A stretch of DNA of 64,000 nucleotides from Steromphala cineraria (taxonomy: Eukaryota > Mollusca > Gastropoda > Trochida > Trochidae). The notes beneath the pieces are model-generated. The model was not told where the DNA came from. It worked only from the letters and a program-made list of their open reading frames with translations, and searched no databases. Positions 19,964-32,906 of this stretch are shown here, piece after piece. The translations under genes and the position numbers were made by a program. The stretch is taken from positions 27,793,450-27,857,449 of the forward strand of contig OU744728.1 in assembly GCA_916613615.1 (NCBI GenBank). The letters are read 5' to 3'. Numbering within the stretch: the first letter of the stretch is position 1; each line of letters opens with the position of its first letter.

Positions 19964-22900
19964 AAGGTGCGTTCACACGGTACAATTTGTCGCATAAAAC
20001 TTGTGGCTTGCAACAAATTTTATCATGTGAACCCCTGAGTCTGTCCAACAAATGTTGCATACAACATGTTGCAAACGAGTTGCAAGGAATAGGACTTGCT
20101 CTATTTTCATCCAACAAGTTGCATGAACCTAGCCAATCAAAACGCGTAAACGTATCACGTGACGTTTTCACTTGTCTTTCGCGAAGATCTCTGCAATAAG
20201 AAATGGCGGTGTCAGCTCGATCAATAAAGAAAATCATTACCAAGATCAGACATTGAATCGGCTGTTGGATATAAACGTGTGCATGTTTGTTTATTGAATG
20301 TTCCAATCCAGTAATCAGGAAGGTATCTATGAAAAACATCCTGTAAATCAATCGTCGAACTGATTCTAGTGATGACGAGACTCGACCCTTGAATGCGACA
20401 GTGACACTGTGATTGACAGGTGAGTTCTGAAAGTTTTCTTTTTCGTGTTTTTGAATTTGAATGTAGGCGAGTTTCACTCATCAACTTGTAACTAACTGCA
20501 GTCTGCATGAACCCTTATTCATAGATAGAAACATATTATAATGAATAACGAATTTCAACACAGCCAACCATCCTCGTAGTCGTAGATCTTCTTTCTTGGT
20601 CCACAATATTAGGGATTCAGTATAGGCCTGTGCGTATGATCAGACAGCAGTACTATCCAGCATATAAATTAATCTCAAGAAATACAAGTCCCACATTTTT
20701 AATTACTGATTCTAATTAATCAGTCTAATATATCTATATCATATAATTCTTATTTTCCAATGTGCAAACAAATTTGGGCAAGGCGTACCGTAAAAGTGTT
20801 TAATATTTGTTTGTTGACAGTCTTTGACCTACATATGAAGGAGGGTCACGATGAGAGGGCCAATAATTGTACGCTAATATTAATCAATCAGGTTGCAAAA
20901 AAATTATGAAAACCTTGTAGCTTTTTGAATGTCCGAATATAAATAGAAACATAATTTCTATTCATAGTTTAAAACACCACTCAAAATGTATGCACCTTTC
21001 ATCTAGGCCTATTGATAAAGAATTAAAATAATTTCTTTTCTGCAGGAAAACCCTCTCAACAAAAGAAATGGCTGTCTGACAGGTCATCTCTAGATAGTCT
21101 ACTTCAGCAAACAACAGAGCTCGGCCTAGCCAAAGAGAACCACAATCTCATTATCTGTATTCAGTTTATAAGCTGACATTGAAAGATTGTTAATAAGTTT
21201 CTACTACAGCAGAATAATCTTGAAGACAAATATTATTTTCATATAGTTCAAAATTTCATTAATGATAAACCACATGATATGGAAATGTTTTATTTGTTTT
21301 CAAAGAACTTTATCTGTGAAATCTAGAGGAATTTGATTCATGAACCTTAGTAAAGCAATCTAATCTGACATTACACTTGTTTTCAGTTTACTAGTACTTA
21401 TTTTTCATAATCTAAAGCAGTTATGTAGCACACCAATACAAAAACTATGTGTATATGTTTATTTACATGTACAATTTTTTTATATTCATTATAATCTATT
21501 TTTTCTTACTTGAAGATTGTTTGTAATATACATTGATTTCTGTATCAATCACAAACAATTTAACAATAATCACCCATATTAAGCAATATATTTGAAGTAA
21601 AACTCCAATAAGTGTGTTAATGGTATTTTCTTAATGATTTATATTTGATAAATTGTGACTATGATCTATATAATACATTTTGATGTAGGTGATTAGAAGG
21701 AATTACTGTATTCATGTGTAACAGGTTGAATTCTTCTTAAAAGCCCATTAAAACAGATTCAGTCACTAAACTTCATTCAACCAAATTAAATTTCAGTTAA
21801 CCACTTTCACAGGATAATGAATACTTATATTTTATTATGATTTGTCTTGATGTGAGTTCATTCAACTTTTATATATTTTGTAAAAAAAACTCAATAAAAA
21901 GAATTATGATGTTCATTTAATTGGATAAACATTATTTAGATTATTATTTATAGATTATATTATTATACCAAGTTGAAATAAAGAAATCAGTTACAAGAAG
22001 GGCCTAATCAGTGGTGTCAAATAAGTGCTCATTTTGACAATTTTGTATATTTCTTTGAAGCAGCCTTTTTTTTCATTACTCATATTATTCACAAATGGGG
22101 AAAAGTGCAACTAAGATTTGAAATATCCAAATTTCACTACACAGTATATTGTATTTTTTGACACTATCAAACTAATACTTATAGCATTAACTTACAATAA
22201 TCGGTGAAAAATTTGCAATACAAAATTATCAAAAAACGTGCTACTGCCCCTTTAAATTGACCTGTTGATCTTGTAATAATTGTTTCACAAAATGTGTATG
22301 AAAAGAGGTATTATCTGCTACTTGTTGAAAAAAAATGGGCAATAAAATAAATAATATATTCAACATATTTCTTCATTACTCAGTTTTTTGTTAATTATGG
22401 GAATGTGCATAAAACATGCAAGAATTTGTTTAGCAATATTGAACTCATTCTTTGTATTTTGTTTGAGAGGAATCTTGTAATTGTCATGTCTCTGTGTCAA
22501 TGACGGGTCATAGAAAATTGAAAATAATCAGTGTTTCAAATTATTTAAAACCTTATGAGGAAGGGATATCATTGTCTTATAGATATTCATCTCGCCATTC
22601 TTCATACGAAAAATCATTTTGACATTATTTTAATAACATTCATTGGGACACAAAATTAAAAATAAATATTTTCCATATTGAAGGATTTTACAGACGCTTC
22701 AATATTTTTAAATTAAGCAACGGAAAACTTTGGTTTTCTTATTGATTTGAGTCTGATACTACGTCCAGCAAGTCGGAACGAGTATAATTGTTTACTTTAA
22801 ACCATTATAAACCTTTGAACACGTTCATAAGGTTAGCATATTTTATATCAAGTCGTCCAAAGAGTTCAAAGCGACAGTTTCAACGAATGTTACTGGCACC

Positions 22901-23403
22901 CTTCGGGGGCCCCATCGAACTCCTTACTCGGTTACGCAACAGTTATGAAGCTGCAGAAAGAGAGACCATGAGTTTTGAACCTATTTTTAGAATCCCTGCG
23001 TAAACAGAGAACAGCTGATTGAAACGAATAAGCTAGATTTTGGAAATATTATAGTTGTTAAATTGAATTACCCTGCGGATCATGAGGCTCAGCATTAAAA
23101 AGACCGTGAAAGTTGTTTCACGGCGTATGATGCAACACAACATACCTATATATACTGTCTGTTTTAATTATTTAAATTTAATATAAACGATAAAGCCACA
23201 AGAGTTGTTGTGATGTTTCAAGTTGTAATGGCTAGTAACAAAAAGTGTCTAAAACAAAGTACCTGTTTTGAAGTCACGCGAGATTACAAGTTGTATGCAA
23301 CTGTTGCAACGTGTGAACGGTAAATTGTTTGCAACATCCTTTGTGCAATTTGTGTTGTACAACGTGTTGTATGCCACAGATTGCACCGTGTGAACGCGCC
23401 TTT
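19964..23403 (+). mobile_element. About 3.4-kb TIR element with GGYGCGTTCACACGGT ends (PIF/Harbinger-like?)
   Basis: The left end AAGGTGCGTTCACACGGTAC and the inverted right end (ACCGTGTGAACGCGCCTTT at 23,384-23,402) delimit a block rich in GTTGCAA motifs near both termini. Inside, an AG-preceded open stretch at 21,047-21,176 encodes a Gln/Ser-rich piece (KKWLSDRSSLDSLLQQT) ending in a stop; it could be a remnant of an element-encoded protein. No DDE transposase is recognisable. The superfamily is guessed from terminus style and a short T/A-rich target duplication. Confidence 0.55.
22150..22251 (+). mobile_element. TTAA MITE, copy C (3' fragment)
   Basis: About 100 bp matching the 3' end of the 356-bp family, including TTAGCATTAACTTACAA-like sequence and CGTGCTACTGCCCCT followed by TTAA (22252-22255). 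The 5' part is missing. It lies inside the 3.4-kb element. Confidence 0.7.
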
Positions 23404-23639
23404 AAGTATATTTTCTTCCTGGAAGTTCACACTCACGAGATCAGAGATTCTCATATAGAACTTCCCTTCCCCTAACACTTAATGTCATATTCACCAACAA
23501 AAAAGTACTCACAAATGTTCTATATTTAAGCATCCCAGTGCTTATATCATTGACCGTAAAGTACTCTAAAGTATATAAGAACATTTTCTTCCTGGAAGTT
23601 AACACTCAAGAGATTCTCATAAAGAACTTCCCTTCCCCT

Positions 23640-25987
23640 AAAATGTTGTGCACATAAACGCAACCGCTTTACAATAGAATTTGCAAATGGCTGTGGTATC
23701 AGAATTTGTTTTACACATAACGTCAACCAAAACTGATGTCGTATGTTTTATATATGCACATGAACGTTTTGAACTAAAATATTAATGTTGTCCTTAGTCT
23801 TTCGATCCATTAGGGTTGTTTAATTTTTTCACAAATTCAGATTGAGATAATAACTTTCACTCAGTGCACGTCGGGAGTTTGATTTAATCAACATTCTCCT
23901 AAATATTTGTTCATTTGCTAAATCAAAATACAGACTGAAAAATACGTAAAGGATTGTTGCCTTATCATGTTTATTTTAACTTGTATGTTCGAGATACGAA
24001 TATTCAGACTCAGACTACATATATCGTCAATGATGGTCTGTGTCGAAAGTAGATTGACATAAATAAGGAACATGATGTGTCAAAGTAGCCGACCTTGTCT
24101 GAATCCAAACCGCACATGATATTGTAATTTCCTGTTATGGCACGCCATATCATAAACGCGCTATGATCTGTGCACAAAATACGAGTTATCTTGTATCTTG
24201 TGTCAGACTTTATGACCTACTTGTATAGGTTCAAGGAAATGTATTAATGTGTCGTGAGTCATACAGGGAATTGATTCAGACGAAATTAGTTCCCTTTCGG
24301 TCAAATGACAATAAATAGGCTGTTCATATGGTGGACGTTTATCTAATTTTAAAATGTTAATTTTATAGCTTATATTCAAATTACTATATGCACAAGTTTT
24401 TTTAATCTTGACAAATATATTTAGCACTTTTGTTCCGATCAGACGGGCCACAATGATATATTTGGAACATATTTCCAAATGGATGTCAACATATTGCATT
24501 GCAAACATCGACATTATATTATTTACACATATTATCTTTATTCTTATCATAAGAGACAGTCCAAACTGGTTCATGAGACTGGCGAATTTGTAATACATGT
24601 ATTATGAGTTCACTAGCAAACGCTTCAGATTGCAAAATATTATTCCTTATTAGGAACATACAAAGATGCCGTAGTCATATATCACAAAATAATTGAGACT
24701 GCAATAATTTCAGACAACAGTTTAGGCCTAAAGCTATTTTCTTTATGAAGACATTCAATTTACAATTTGAAAAATCTATAATCGTATTCTAAAACCTATA
24801 TCGCTTATTACACTTTAAGATTCATTGCAGAACTTTTAATATACTCACTTTTTCCTGCGGAATGTGTGAAACACTGTCTTTGGACTGCGCAAACTCTCGT
24901 GACTGTCACGCGAGATCTTCAAATGTAATCTCGACGTACAATGCCACGGAATATTTCCGGAATGAAGTGTAATATGAAGTGTATGGATCGCTTATGAACA
25001 ATCCTGATACGTTGGTTACGAGTAGATGTGCACTTGCAGTAACGACTCGTGTCTAAAACTGCAGTAGAATAAAAATAGTATGGGACTATGATGTCTGACA
25101 GTGTGTAGTTTACGTTTCATTCAAGTTGCATTTGAAAGCGTCATTAGTATACTTTATTTGGAGTTTATGTGTTAACATAAAAAACGACAGTTTTTCCTAT
25201 GAGGACTCGTATAAGAGGACATTTTAACGTCCCAAATTTGAGAACCAATATCATGGAACGAAACAACCCAATAAGGCTCTGTTTCATTTCAGTAATGAAC
25301 CTTAACATAAGTTATTGATACTTTACAGTAATGTGTGACAATTTTTTAAACTCGGATAAACGTGGGACGATAAAGTGCTTCGTTTTTTTTATACCAAAAC
25401 ATAAGTAAATGCATATATTGTTGTAATGGGACAATTTTGCCAATGATTTTTAAAACTCATGAATGATAAGGTAATATAGTGATTCTTCTTTTATATTTTA
25501 TGTACTTGTGATTACTTGATATGGACAATTTCATTAAAAACTAAAATTTAGACCAATTATTTTTCATACTTTCATCGCTGACTGACGATCAAATGATTGT
25601 TCACTTAGACAAATTTAATGGCAATCCTTTTTAGTCAAATTGAAGTAATGCATTCAAACTTAAATCAAAATAACGCGATACTATCAAATACATACACCAT
25701 AAGATGACAAAACTTTCGGGATGCAGCGTAATTTCACAAGTGTTGAAAAACACCCGGATCTTACTGATCAATGTTACCCATTACAATGACAAAACAGATT
25801 TAAAAGCTAATGGTTACTCAGCACATTGATATCGCATTGATGTGCTTTTATATATTTACTGCGAAACCATTTCACTAAACCAAGTTTTTCCACCAAACCA
25901 AGGCGATTAACATTTGCATGAGTTCTTTGCTTGTGACCAAACCAGTTTCCTTTTTTTCACATTCAATGACAGTATATAACACATTTA
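23640..25987. other. AT-rich intergenic DNA, no gene seen
   Basis: Only short, biased reading frames on both strands. No splice-supported exon, RNA gene or clear transposon terminus recognised. Confidence 0.5.
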
Positions 25988-26614
25988 CAGCTGCGTATCT
26001 TAAGTTTGTTCACTTGCTTGTGTGGCATAGTGCAAATATCATGTAAATTGGGTTTCATTTTGATGTCCATAAAATAACCACAGGAGCACTTACAAACGAC
26101 AACCAATTATCTATTTATAAAATAATCCTTCCCAAACCATATTTTGGGATCATATTGTCACGGGTACTGAGTTTAGATATTTGGCATGATTAAATAGACA
26201 GATGGGGTCATATTTGTGAAATTCAGATTTTCTTAAATTTCGATTTAAATATTCCATATCAACTTTGCAAGAAAGAAATCAGTACAATTACATTGCATTA
26301 ATGCAAAGGAACAAATATGAGTTAGGTCTAACGCTATCGATCACTAATGAAAGATTTTGTAGATAAAAATACAAATTAGTGTTTTCGAAATTTTGACCCC
26401 TGGTCATGTCAATGCCCTTTCCAAATTAGTTACGGTTATCTTTAAAGTATGACATACGGATATGTTAACGCAAACTGAATGCTAACTTATGTACCCAAAT
26501 TTCAACATTATCCGTTTCGTTTTCCCAATACTAGGATGGCCCAAAGACATTCCAAATCACATAATATTTGCACTAAAAACGCAGGTAAGTGAACAAACTT
26601 AAGATACGCAGCTG
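25988..26614 (+). mobile_element. CAGCTG MITE, TA target; copy 2
   Basis: 627 bp. Begins CAGCTGCGTATCTTAAGTTT and ends AAACTTAAGATACGCAGCTG, with TA on both sides (25986-25987, 26615-26616). Same interior as 2020-2644, with scattered differences. The terminal 20 bp are perfect inverted repeats. Confidence 0.9.
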
Positions 26615-26799
26615 TATAATAGAAGGTAATGCGATATACACGCAGTCAAAAAAACCTATTTATTGTATAAAATTAGCAATGGTGCTATAGGCTTAAGCAT
26701 TAAGAAGATATCCTCATAATCCTAACGAGTCCATATGAATGTGTTTATTTCTGCATGGGGGCCACAATCCTAACGATTGGTTTCAATTGTAACCATACA

Positions 26800-26928
26800 T
26801 TAAAGGGGATCTCCAACTTCTAATTTTTAACTTCCAGTGTTTTATTAGCGAGGCCCTCTCCGACCCTCTCGAGGCCTCGCTAATAAAACATTGGAAGTTA
26901 AAAATTAGAAGTTGGAGACCACCTTTAA
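26800..26928 (+). mobile_element. 129-bp near-perfect hairpin bounded by TTAA
   Basis: The two arms (TCTCCAACTTCTAATTTTTA through TTTATTAGCGAGGCC and the inverse) pair almost completely around a loop of about 14 bp, ending in TTAA on both sides. It differs in sequence from the 356-bp TTAA family apart from the AAAGG start. A foldback MITE is the simplest reading. Confidence 0.72.
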
Positions 26929-27742
26929 CGACTTGCATTGCAATGGAATAAGGACGTTAAATTACAGAAACAACTAAATCAAATAAATCATTTTGGAAAA
27001 GTAAATGGCAATGGTGCATTCAAATATGCTCTTTTGTGCAATCTATCCTGTTTGCTGGTTCATAATTAGACATTATCATGATATTGTAAACCAGTTTCTC
27101 AATTAGTTTAATCAAACTTGGATTCAGGGGCGCTGGGTTCCTCAGAAATTAGCTATTGTCGCGCTTATATGATCCTGCAGTCAGTTACCAAACTATATCC
27201 TGTTTGCAATTTACTTATATGATATTCAATTTGATAGCCAGCACTTGTTGGTAAAACGACGTAATAATATAAAGATTAAAGACAAGTGGTTTTACACCAT
27301 AATTATGTTTGATAATGAGCCCTGAATTTCCATGTTAGAAATCAAAATCTTACAAGCAGATTAAATAGATGTTTGAGGGTTTTACGTATCACGATGATAA
27401 CTTTATTTGATTTTGTTCTATTCATGTGGTCTTATTATAAGATATGAATTTAGTATTCCCGATTAAGTCTATCCATAACTGCTATATGTGCGAGTAATTT
27501 AAGTTGTGAATTTATTTAAACTGCAGATCACGTCATCGATAGGGATTTTTGCAATATCATTTAGGACGAAGTGCAAATATCGATTTCATTCCCTGAATAC
27601 AATCTTAATATGATTAATATTATTACCATATTCAATCTATCATGTTTATTTCTTAAACGTGGTATATGACCTTGGAGTTTAACACACTACTTAATGTATG
27701 TTGAATACGTCTAAATATTTCATGTATGCTGTCAGTATCCTA

Positions 27743-28071
27743 CATATAGTCGTGTTCATTTAAATAGACTACATGCTTTTCCCCAATTATAAATTCCACG
27801 GGCCTTCCACGCTTTTTTCTTTTACATAAACGTGAAAACAAACCCAAACCCCATCTAAAACATATATTGCTTAAATCTAAACAAGTGATGATAGCTACTT
27901 TTTCACATTACAAAGTAAACACCATATAAATCTCCATGTTGCTGTTTGGCTACTATACGTCACAGATCATTTACATATGACATGACATTTTGCGCACGCA
28001 CACCTTTTGTCAGGTTAGTACAGGTAGCAGCACTATGCTCTGTTTCAAAATTTGGTCTTCTGAAGTCGTTT
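27743..28071 (+). repeat. Left terminal inverted repeat of the Tc1/mariner-superfamily element
   Basis: Pairs with 29805-30133 in inverse orientation. Landmarks include CCATGTTGCTGTTTGGCTAC and GTGCGCACGCAC-like sequence in both arms. Only the outermost two bases and scattered positions differ. Confidence 0.88.
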
Positions 28072-28169
28072 TGCACGAAATGTTGCAATTATTCAAGGTA
28101 TGTGAGAAAGGTGATTGTGTCATTTTACGTGAGAAATCAGTCAATTGTAAGAGATGCATACGGCCATAA

Positions 28170-29516
28170 TTGAAAATGGGTCGATCTAGACATCTATCTG
28201 CCGACTTAATCACATGCATATTCAATGTTCATGATTACTTTATTAACGAAAACAATCGTGGTAGACCCCGTTTTGCGATTCATAGGATTCTTGATAGAGT
28301 TGCAGCAGCTTTAAAAGTGTCAAAGTCTTCAGTGCAAAGGTGCATCACTCAATCGAAAAAGAAATCAGAATGTTCTGATAAATCAAGCTGCTGCAGAGCG
28401 TCGACTGTTGACTCTTTCGACAGAGATGTTATCAGAAGGCGATGTTATCAGATTTTATCAAGAAGGAGAATTGCCAACTCTGAATAAAATAAATCTGGCT
28501 TTGCGAGAGGACTGTGATATTCATATATCTGTATCAACATTACGTAGGGTTCTCCATGATTTGGGCTTCAAGTATCAACATGTATCAACCACAAGAAAAG
28601 TGATATTTGAGGATAGCAATATCATTCATAAAAGGGTGGAGTATTTACGTCAGATAGAAAACTACAGAGAGCAAGGATATGTGATTGTGTTCCAGGATGA
28701 AACGTGGACGAACATGTATCACACAACGACACAACACTGGACTGATGTTCATCCCGGAACCAGTACTCAGAATCACAGACACAAGAAGGATGCATCTCAT
28801 CTGATTCCAAAATTAGCTTCAGTAGCAGGAAAGGGCCAGCGCTTAATTATTTGCCACGCTGGTTGTGACAAATATGGTCTCATTGATGGTTGTGAACTTG
28901 TGTTTTCTGCTAAACGTTCAGACGGAGACTATCACGGAGAGATGAACAGTGAGAACTTTTTGAAATGGTTCGAGAATCAGTTAATGAGGTCGTTACCGGA
29001 ACCGTCAGTGATTGTCATGGACAATGCCAGTTACCATTACGTGAGAACTGAAGAGTCACAGGCACCAACTATGAACACTAGAAAAGGTGACATGCAAGCA
29101 TGGCTGACAACACACAAGATACCATTCGAAAAGAAGATGACAAAACCAGTGTTATATGATTTAATCAAAAGAAACAAACCAAAGCCACAATTCAAAACTG
29201 ACGTGATGGACATTTTTGTTTACGACTACCTCCAAGACATTCTGAACTGAATCCCATTGAATTGATATGGAGTCAAGTGAAAGGTCACGTGGCCAAACAC
29301 AATGATGGAAGGATAACGACAGTGAGACGTGAACTTGCGATTGCTTTTGCAAATGTGACCGAAAAACAGTTCTCAGATGCTGTGAGACATACAATAGAAA
29401 TAGAGCAACAATTCAAAAAGCAGGACGGATTTTTGAGCAACAGGATATCACCCGTTGAAATTTCCCTAGCAGACGACACAGATATCGACACTGACGACGA
29501 TTCCTTGGATATTTAA
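28170..29516 (+). pseudogene. Frameshifted DDE transposase, Tc1/mariner superfamily, long D-to-E spacing
   Basis: Three open segments in changing frames (28170 to about 28440, about 28435 to about 29215, about 29220-29516) form one protein with two frameshifts. The N-terminus has a helix-turn-helix (RPRFAIHRILDRVAAALKVS). The DDE domain has the first D in VIVFQDETW (codon 28696), the second D in VIVMDNASYH (codon 29020) and the E in LNPIELIW (codon 29259). About 79-80 residues separate the last D and E, far more than the 34-41 typical of Tc1 and mariner; this resembles DD82E-type (Sailor-like) families. As written it cannot make a full protein. Confidence 0.82.
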
Positions 29517-29804
29517 AACAGAAGCGCTGCTAACCTTTGAACCTGTATTATAACTGATCATAAATTGATTTCTAAACTTTTTGGAGCATTAATTCTATAT
29601 TAAAATTAAATCTAACCTTGTATTTGTTGTATTACTTTTTTTGTTTATCAATAAAGCATTACAATAATTATGTAAGTTTCCAATCATAAAAGGTCCTGCA
29701 ATGTAATACTATGCATATACAAGCGTTTAATTCACAATATATAGCAATAAGAAAAAACACTGCTATGCAGGAAATAACTTAATCATGATAATACTTGATA
29801 AATG

Positions 29805-30133
29805 AAACAACTTCAGAAGACCAAATTTTGAAACAGAGCATAGTGCTGCTACCTGTACTAACCTGACAAAAGGTGTGCGTGCGCAAAATGTCATGTCATA
29901 TGTAAATGATCTGTGACGTATAGTAGCCAAACAGCAACATGGAGATTTATATGGTGTTTACTTTGTAATGTGAAAAAGTAGCTATCATCACTTGTAAAGA
30001 TTTAAGCAATATATGTTTTAGATGGGGTTTGGGTTTGTTTTCACGTTTATGTAAAAGAAAAAAGCTTGGAAGGCCCGTGGAATTTATAATTGGGGAAAAG
30101 CATGTAGTCTATTTAAATGAACACGACTATACC
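29805..30133 (+). repeat. Right terminal inverted repeat of the Tc1/mariner-superfamily element
   Basis: Inverse of 27743-28071. Begins at AACAACTTCAGAAGACC and ends ACACGACTATACC before TA. Confidence 0.88.
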
Positions 30134-30167
30134 TACTCTTCATATATGTTAGATATGCGGGTCTTAA

Positions 30168-30523
30168 AGGGGCAGTAGCAGGTTTTTAGGGGCAATATAA
30201 GGTGATGTCAAGAAAATGAAAATTAATGGTTCCAATTGAAAGCCAATGTATTTAAACTAAATGGAGCAGTAATAATTCAAATATATAACGTAAAGTTTAG
30301 CCATGCGATTCCTTTTTCTTACACAAAATGAATTAAAGGTGTTCACACAAAATGGCCGCCAATTGATTTTATGTGAATCTTCATACTTTGTCCTCTGACT
30401 ATGGATTATTGGCTTGTGTAATGAGATTTTTTACACTGTCAGGACAATACATTTAACATTAACTTACAATTATCAGTGAAAATTTTGAAATATAAAATTA
30501 TCAAAAAACGTGCTACTGCCCCT
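30168..30523 (+). mobile_element. 356-bp TTAA MITE, copy D
   Basis: Intact: TTAA at 30164-30167 and 30524-30527, ends AGGGGCAGTAGCA and TGCTACTGCCCCT. It starts about 30 bp beyond the Tc1/mariner-superfamily element. Flanks resemble those of copy E. Confidence 0.88.
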
Positions 30524-31044
30524 TTAAATCCAATAGTTTCATTCTTCCAGAAATAAATATATATCGACATATGTCCTGTAGGTATCCTGTATCCTGTGTG
30601 ATTTTTAAGTTCACGCTGTATGCCCTCATTATCCTCATGTACAATATATAATAAGCTAGTTGCACCTATACATGTACCTGAATATAGCATTTTAAAATTT
30701 TAAAGCTTCAAGTTTAACAATTTGTCCATTTTGATGATAAAAACACTTTGCTGTTTCTTCACATTAATCCTACCTTTTCACATAAAAATATAATTTATAT
30801 TTAAAAAACTTTATAGATAATGACCATTCTAAAATTATTCATTCATTCAATCAATGAACCGTAAATACTTTAATATTGAATACCTTATGGAGGCGTTAAA
30901 CGTTTGAGTATGATTGAATACATTGATCTGAATATGTTGATTTTGAAAGAATAAAGCTGCATTAATTTAAGGCAATTTTAAGTGTATGAAATTTCGTTTG
31001 AATATTTCCTGTTAAGAAGTTATAATTATTTCGTTTAAATAACT

Positions 31045-31320
31045 CAGATTTTGATCAAACATTTTGTTGATTTCATTGCACAATCTTTGAATTCAAGTAA
31101 CTCCTCAGAGGTACATCCTCTTCCTTTAGAAGTTAAGACTTTACGCCCTGTCAGGAGCAAGATAAATTGTGAAACATTATTTCCTGAAAGCAATCTTTGC
31201 CTTGTTGCACGATTATTCAGAAGATATCAGCTTGGTTCAGGATATGCGAAGGCATATTTAGCAGGATGTAGATTGTTGATTTCTTATGTGAGCTTACTGA
31301 TTCCGCAAGATATTGCATGA
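31045..31320 (+). CDS. Unrecognised open frame, 89-92 codons
   Basis: An open frame preceded by CTCAG encodes a polar then hydrophobic stretch (including LCLVARLFRRYQLGSGYAKAY) ending TGA at 31318-31320. It could be an exon or a transposon relic. No domain, no repeat copy and no partner exon found. Low support. Confidence 0.15.
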   Translation, partial: QILIKHFVDFIAQSLNSSNSSEVHPLPLEVKTLRPVRSKINCETLFPESNLCLVARLFRRYQLGSGYAKAYLAGCRLLISYVSLLIPQDIA

Positions 31321-31349
31321 AGGAAATCAATCGCGTTTGCATACTTCAT

Positions 31350-31560
31350 TAGCTATTAAAGTGGAATGGTGTGAAATTATGAAACACCAACACCATTTGG
31401 TTATTGGCGAAGCCACTTTAGTTGAATATATTCGCAGAAAACAATGATGCCGACTTAAATTTTTATATTTTTATTTTGAGCAACACTTACACCATTTTGT
31501 TTTTGATGTAACCATTTTAGTTGAAATTATTCGCTGAAAACAATATTGCCGACCTTTCTT
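31350..31560 (+). repeat. Diverged direct repeat of about 95 bp
   Basis: Two adjacent segments share an ACACCATTT-like core, CACTTTAGTTGAA versus CATTTTAGTTGAA, and CAGAAAACAAT versus CTGAAAACAAT followed by GCCGAC. Confidence 0.5.
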
Positions 31561-32081
31561 TTGATATGTTGATATATTTATATTTATAAAGCAACCTCGT
31601 TTTGAACCTTTCACATCGGTAACGATTTATGAAACAAAATATATTATGATATATATATGTTCATATTTTATCTTCATCACCCATCAAACCATATTTACCA
31701 TAAGGCTAAGCCAATATTCTGGCTGATTGAAATCAGATTGATAAAAGAATTACTTAATCACTAATCCAATTGATCAAAAGTGTTCATGTTACGGAAATGA
31801 AAGTTGAAATTTCATGATATATATCTTTTTAACAACAACTGTTATATAAAAAGATTTATGTTTTGCAAAGTCATACACGACAACGTCCATGAAACCATTT
31901 GTTGAATCTCTTTAAATTGATTCATATCAAACGTTGCTAGCGAAAAACATGACAAACCATGAGACTTAAATAAACTCCATGTTTCGGTAATATAATTTTC
32001 ATTTTGAAAATGTCTAAATATTTCCTATATTCAATAAATACTCTGTATACCTACATTTTATGTTTTATATGCAGATCATAA

Positions 32082-32437
32082 AGGGGCAGTAGCACGTTCT
32101 TAGGGGGAATATAAGGTGATGTCAGGAAAATGAAAATTAATGGTTCCAAACGAAAGACAATGTATTTAACCTTAATGGAGCAGTAATAATTCAAATATAT
32201 GATGTCAAGTTAAGCCATACGATTCCCTTTTCTTACACAAAATGAATTAAAGGTGTTCACACAAAGTGGCTGCCAATTGATTTTTTGTGAATCTTCATAC
32301 TTTGTCCTCTGACTATGGATGATTGGCTTGTGTAATGAAATTTTTGACACTGTCAAAATACTACTTTTAGCATTAACTTACAATTATCAGTGAAAATTTT
32401 AATAAATAAAATTATCAAAAAAACGTGCTGCTGCTCG
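32082..32437 (+). mobile_element. 356-bp TTAA MITE, copy E
   Basis: Same orientation as copy D. Left target reads ATAA (32078-32081), right TTAA (32438-32441); the right tip has decayed to CTGCTGCTCG. The flanks on both sides (for example the GTATCCTATATTCTG region near 32,515) resemble the flanks of copy D, so a larger block was duplicated. Confidence 0.82.
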
Positions 32438-32906
32438 TTAAAAACCAACTTTTTTTAAATAGAAGCTCATTCTTTGTTGTTTTAAAAAACATGTAATAAA
32501 TAATTTCTGAAAGTATCCTATATTCTGTATGATTTCTTAGTTAACGCTGTATGTCATATTGCCCTGTATATGCAACCTGAAATGCAAAATAGCCCAATCG
32601 AGTAATCAACAGTATTATCATAACTTTACAAATACATGTAAATCAATATGGGTGTAGCTTCAAACAATCCAGCAAAAATATTGGTTTATCATTCAACATT
32701 TGCAGACATTTTGATGCAAGGACATTTATATATATTTCTTAATTGTAATATTTTTTAAGTTTCAAATAAGACCGACACACATATCATTATGGTTGTTTAC
32801 AGATTATTTTATTAATAATATCCTGGAGGTATCAAAGTTAGGGCAATGAAATATTGAATGGAAGATCTTGGATGGGAAGGTAGACAAAATATTTCTTTCA
32901 AGTTAA

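Larger units (their letters stand above)
27743..30133 (+). mobile_element. Complete IS630-Tc1-mariner-superfamily transposon (long TIRs)
   Basis: 2,391 bp between TA dinucleotides (27741-27742 and 30134-30135). The terminal inverted repeats are about 329 bp each (27743-28071 and 29805-30133) and very similar throughout, including TATAGTCGTGTTCATTTAAA near the tips. They enclose one transposase gene with frameshifts. The flanking sequence across the TA junctions resembles that near 32,040-32,080, consistent with insertion into a pre-existing repeat. Confidence 0.88.

Noticed and set aside
19962..20508. Overlapping open frames on both strands
   Set aside because: They lie in the GTTGCAA-rich end of the 3.4-kb transposon and show no domain.
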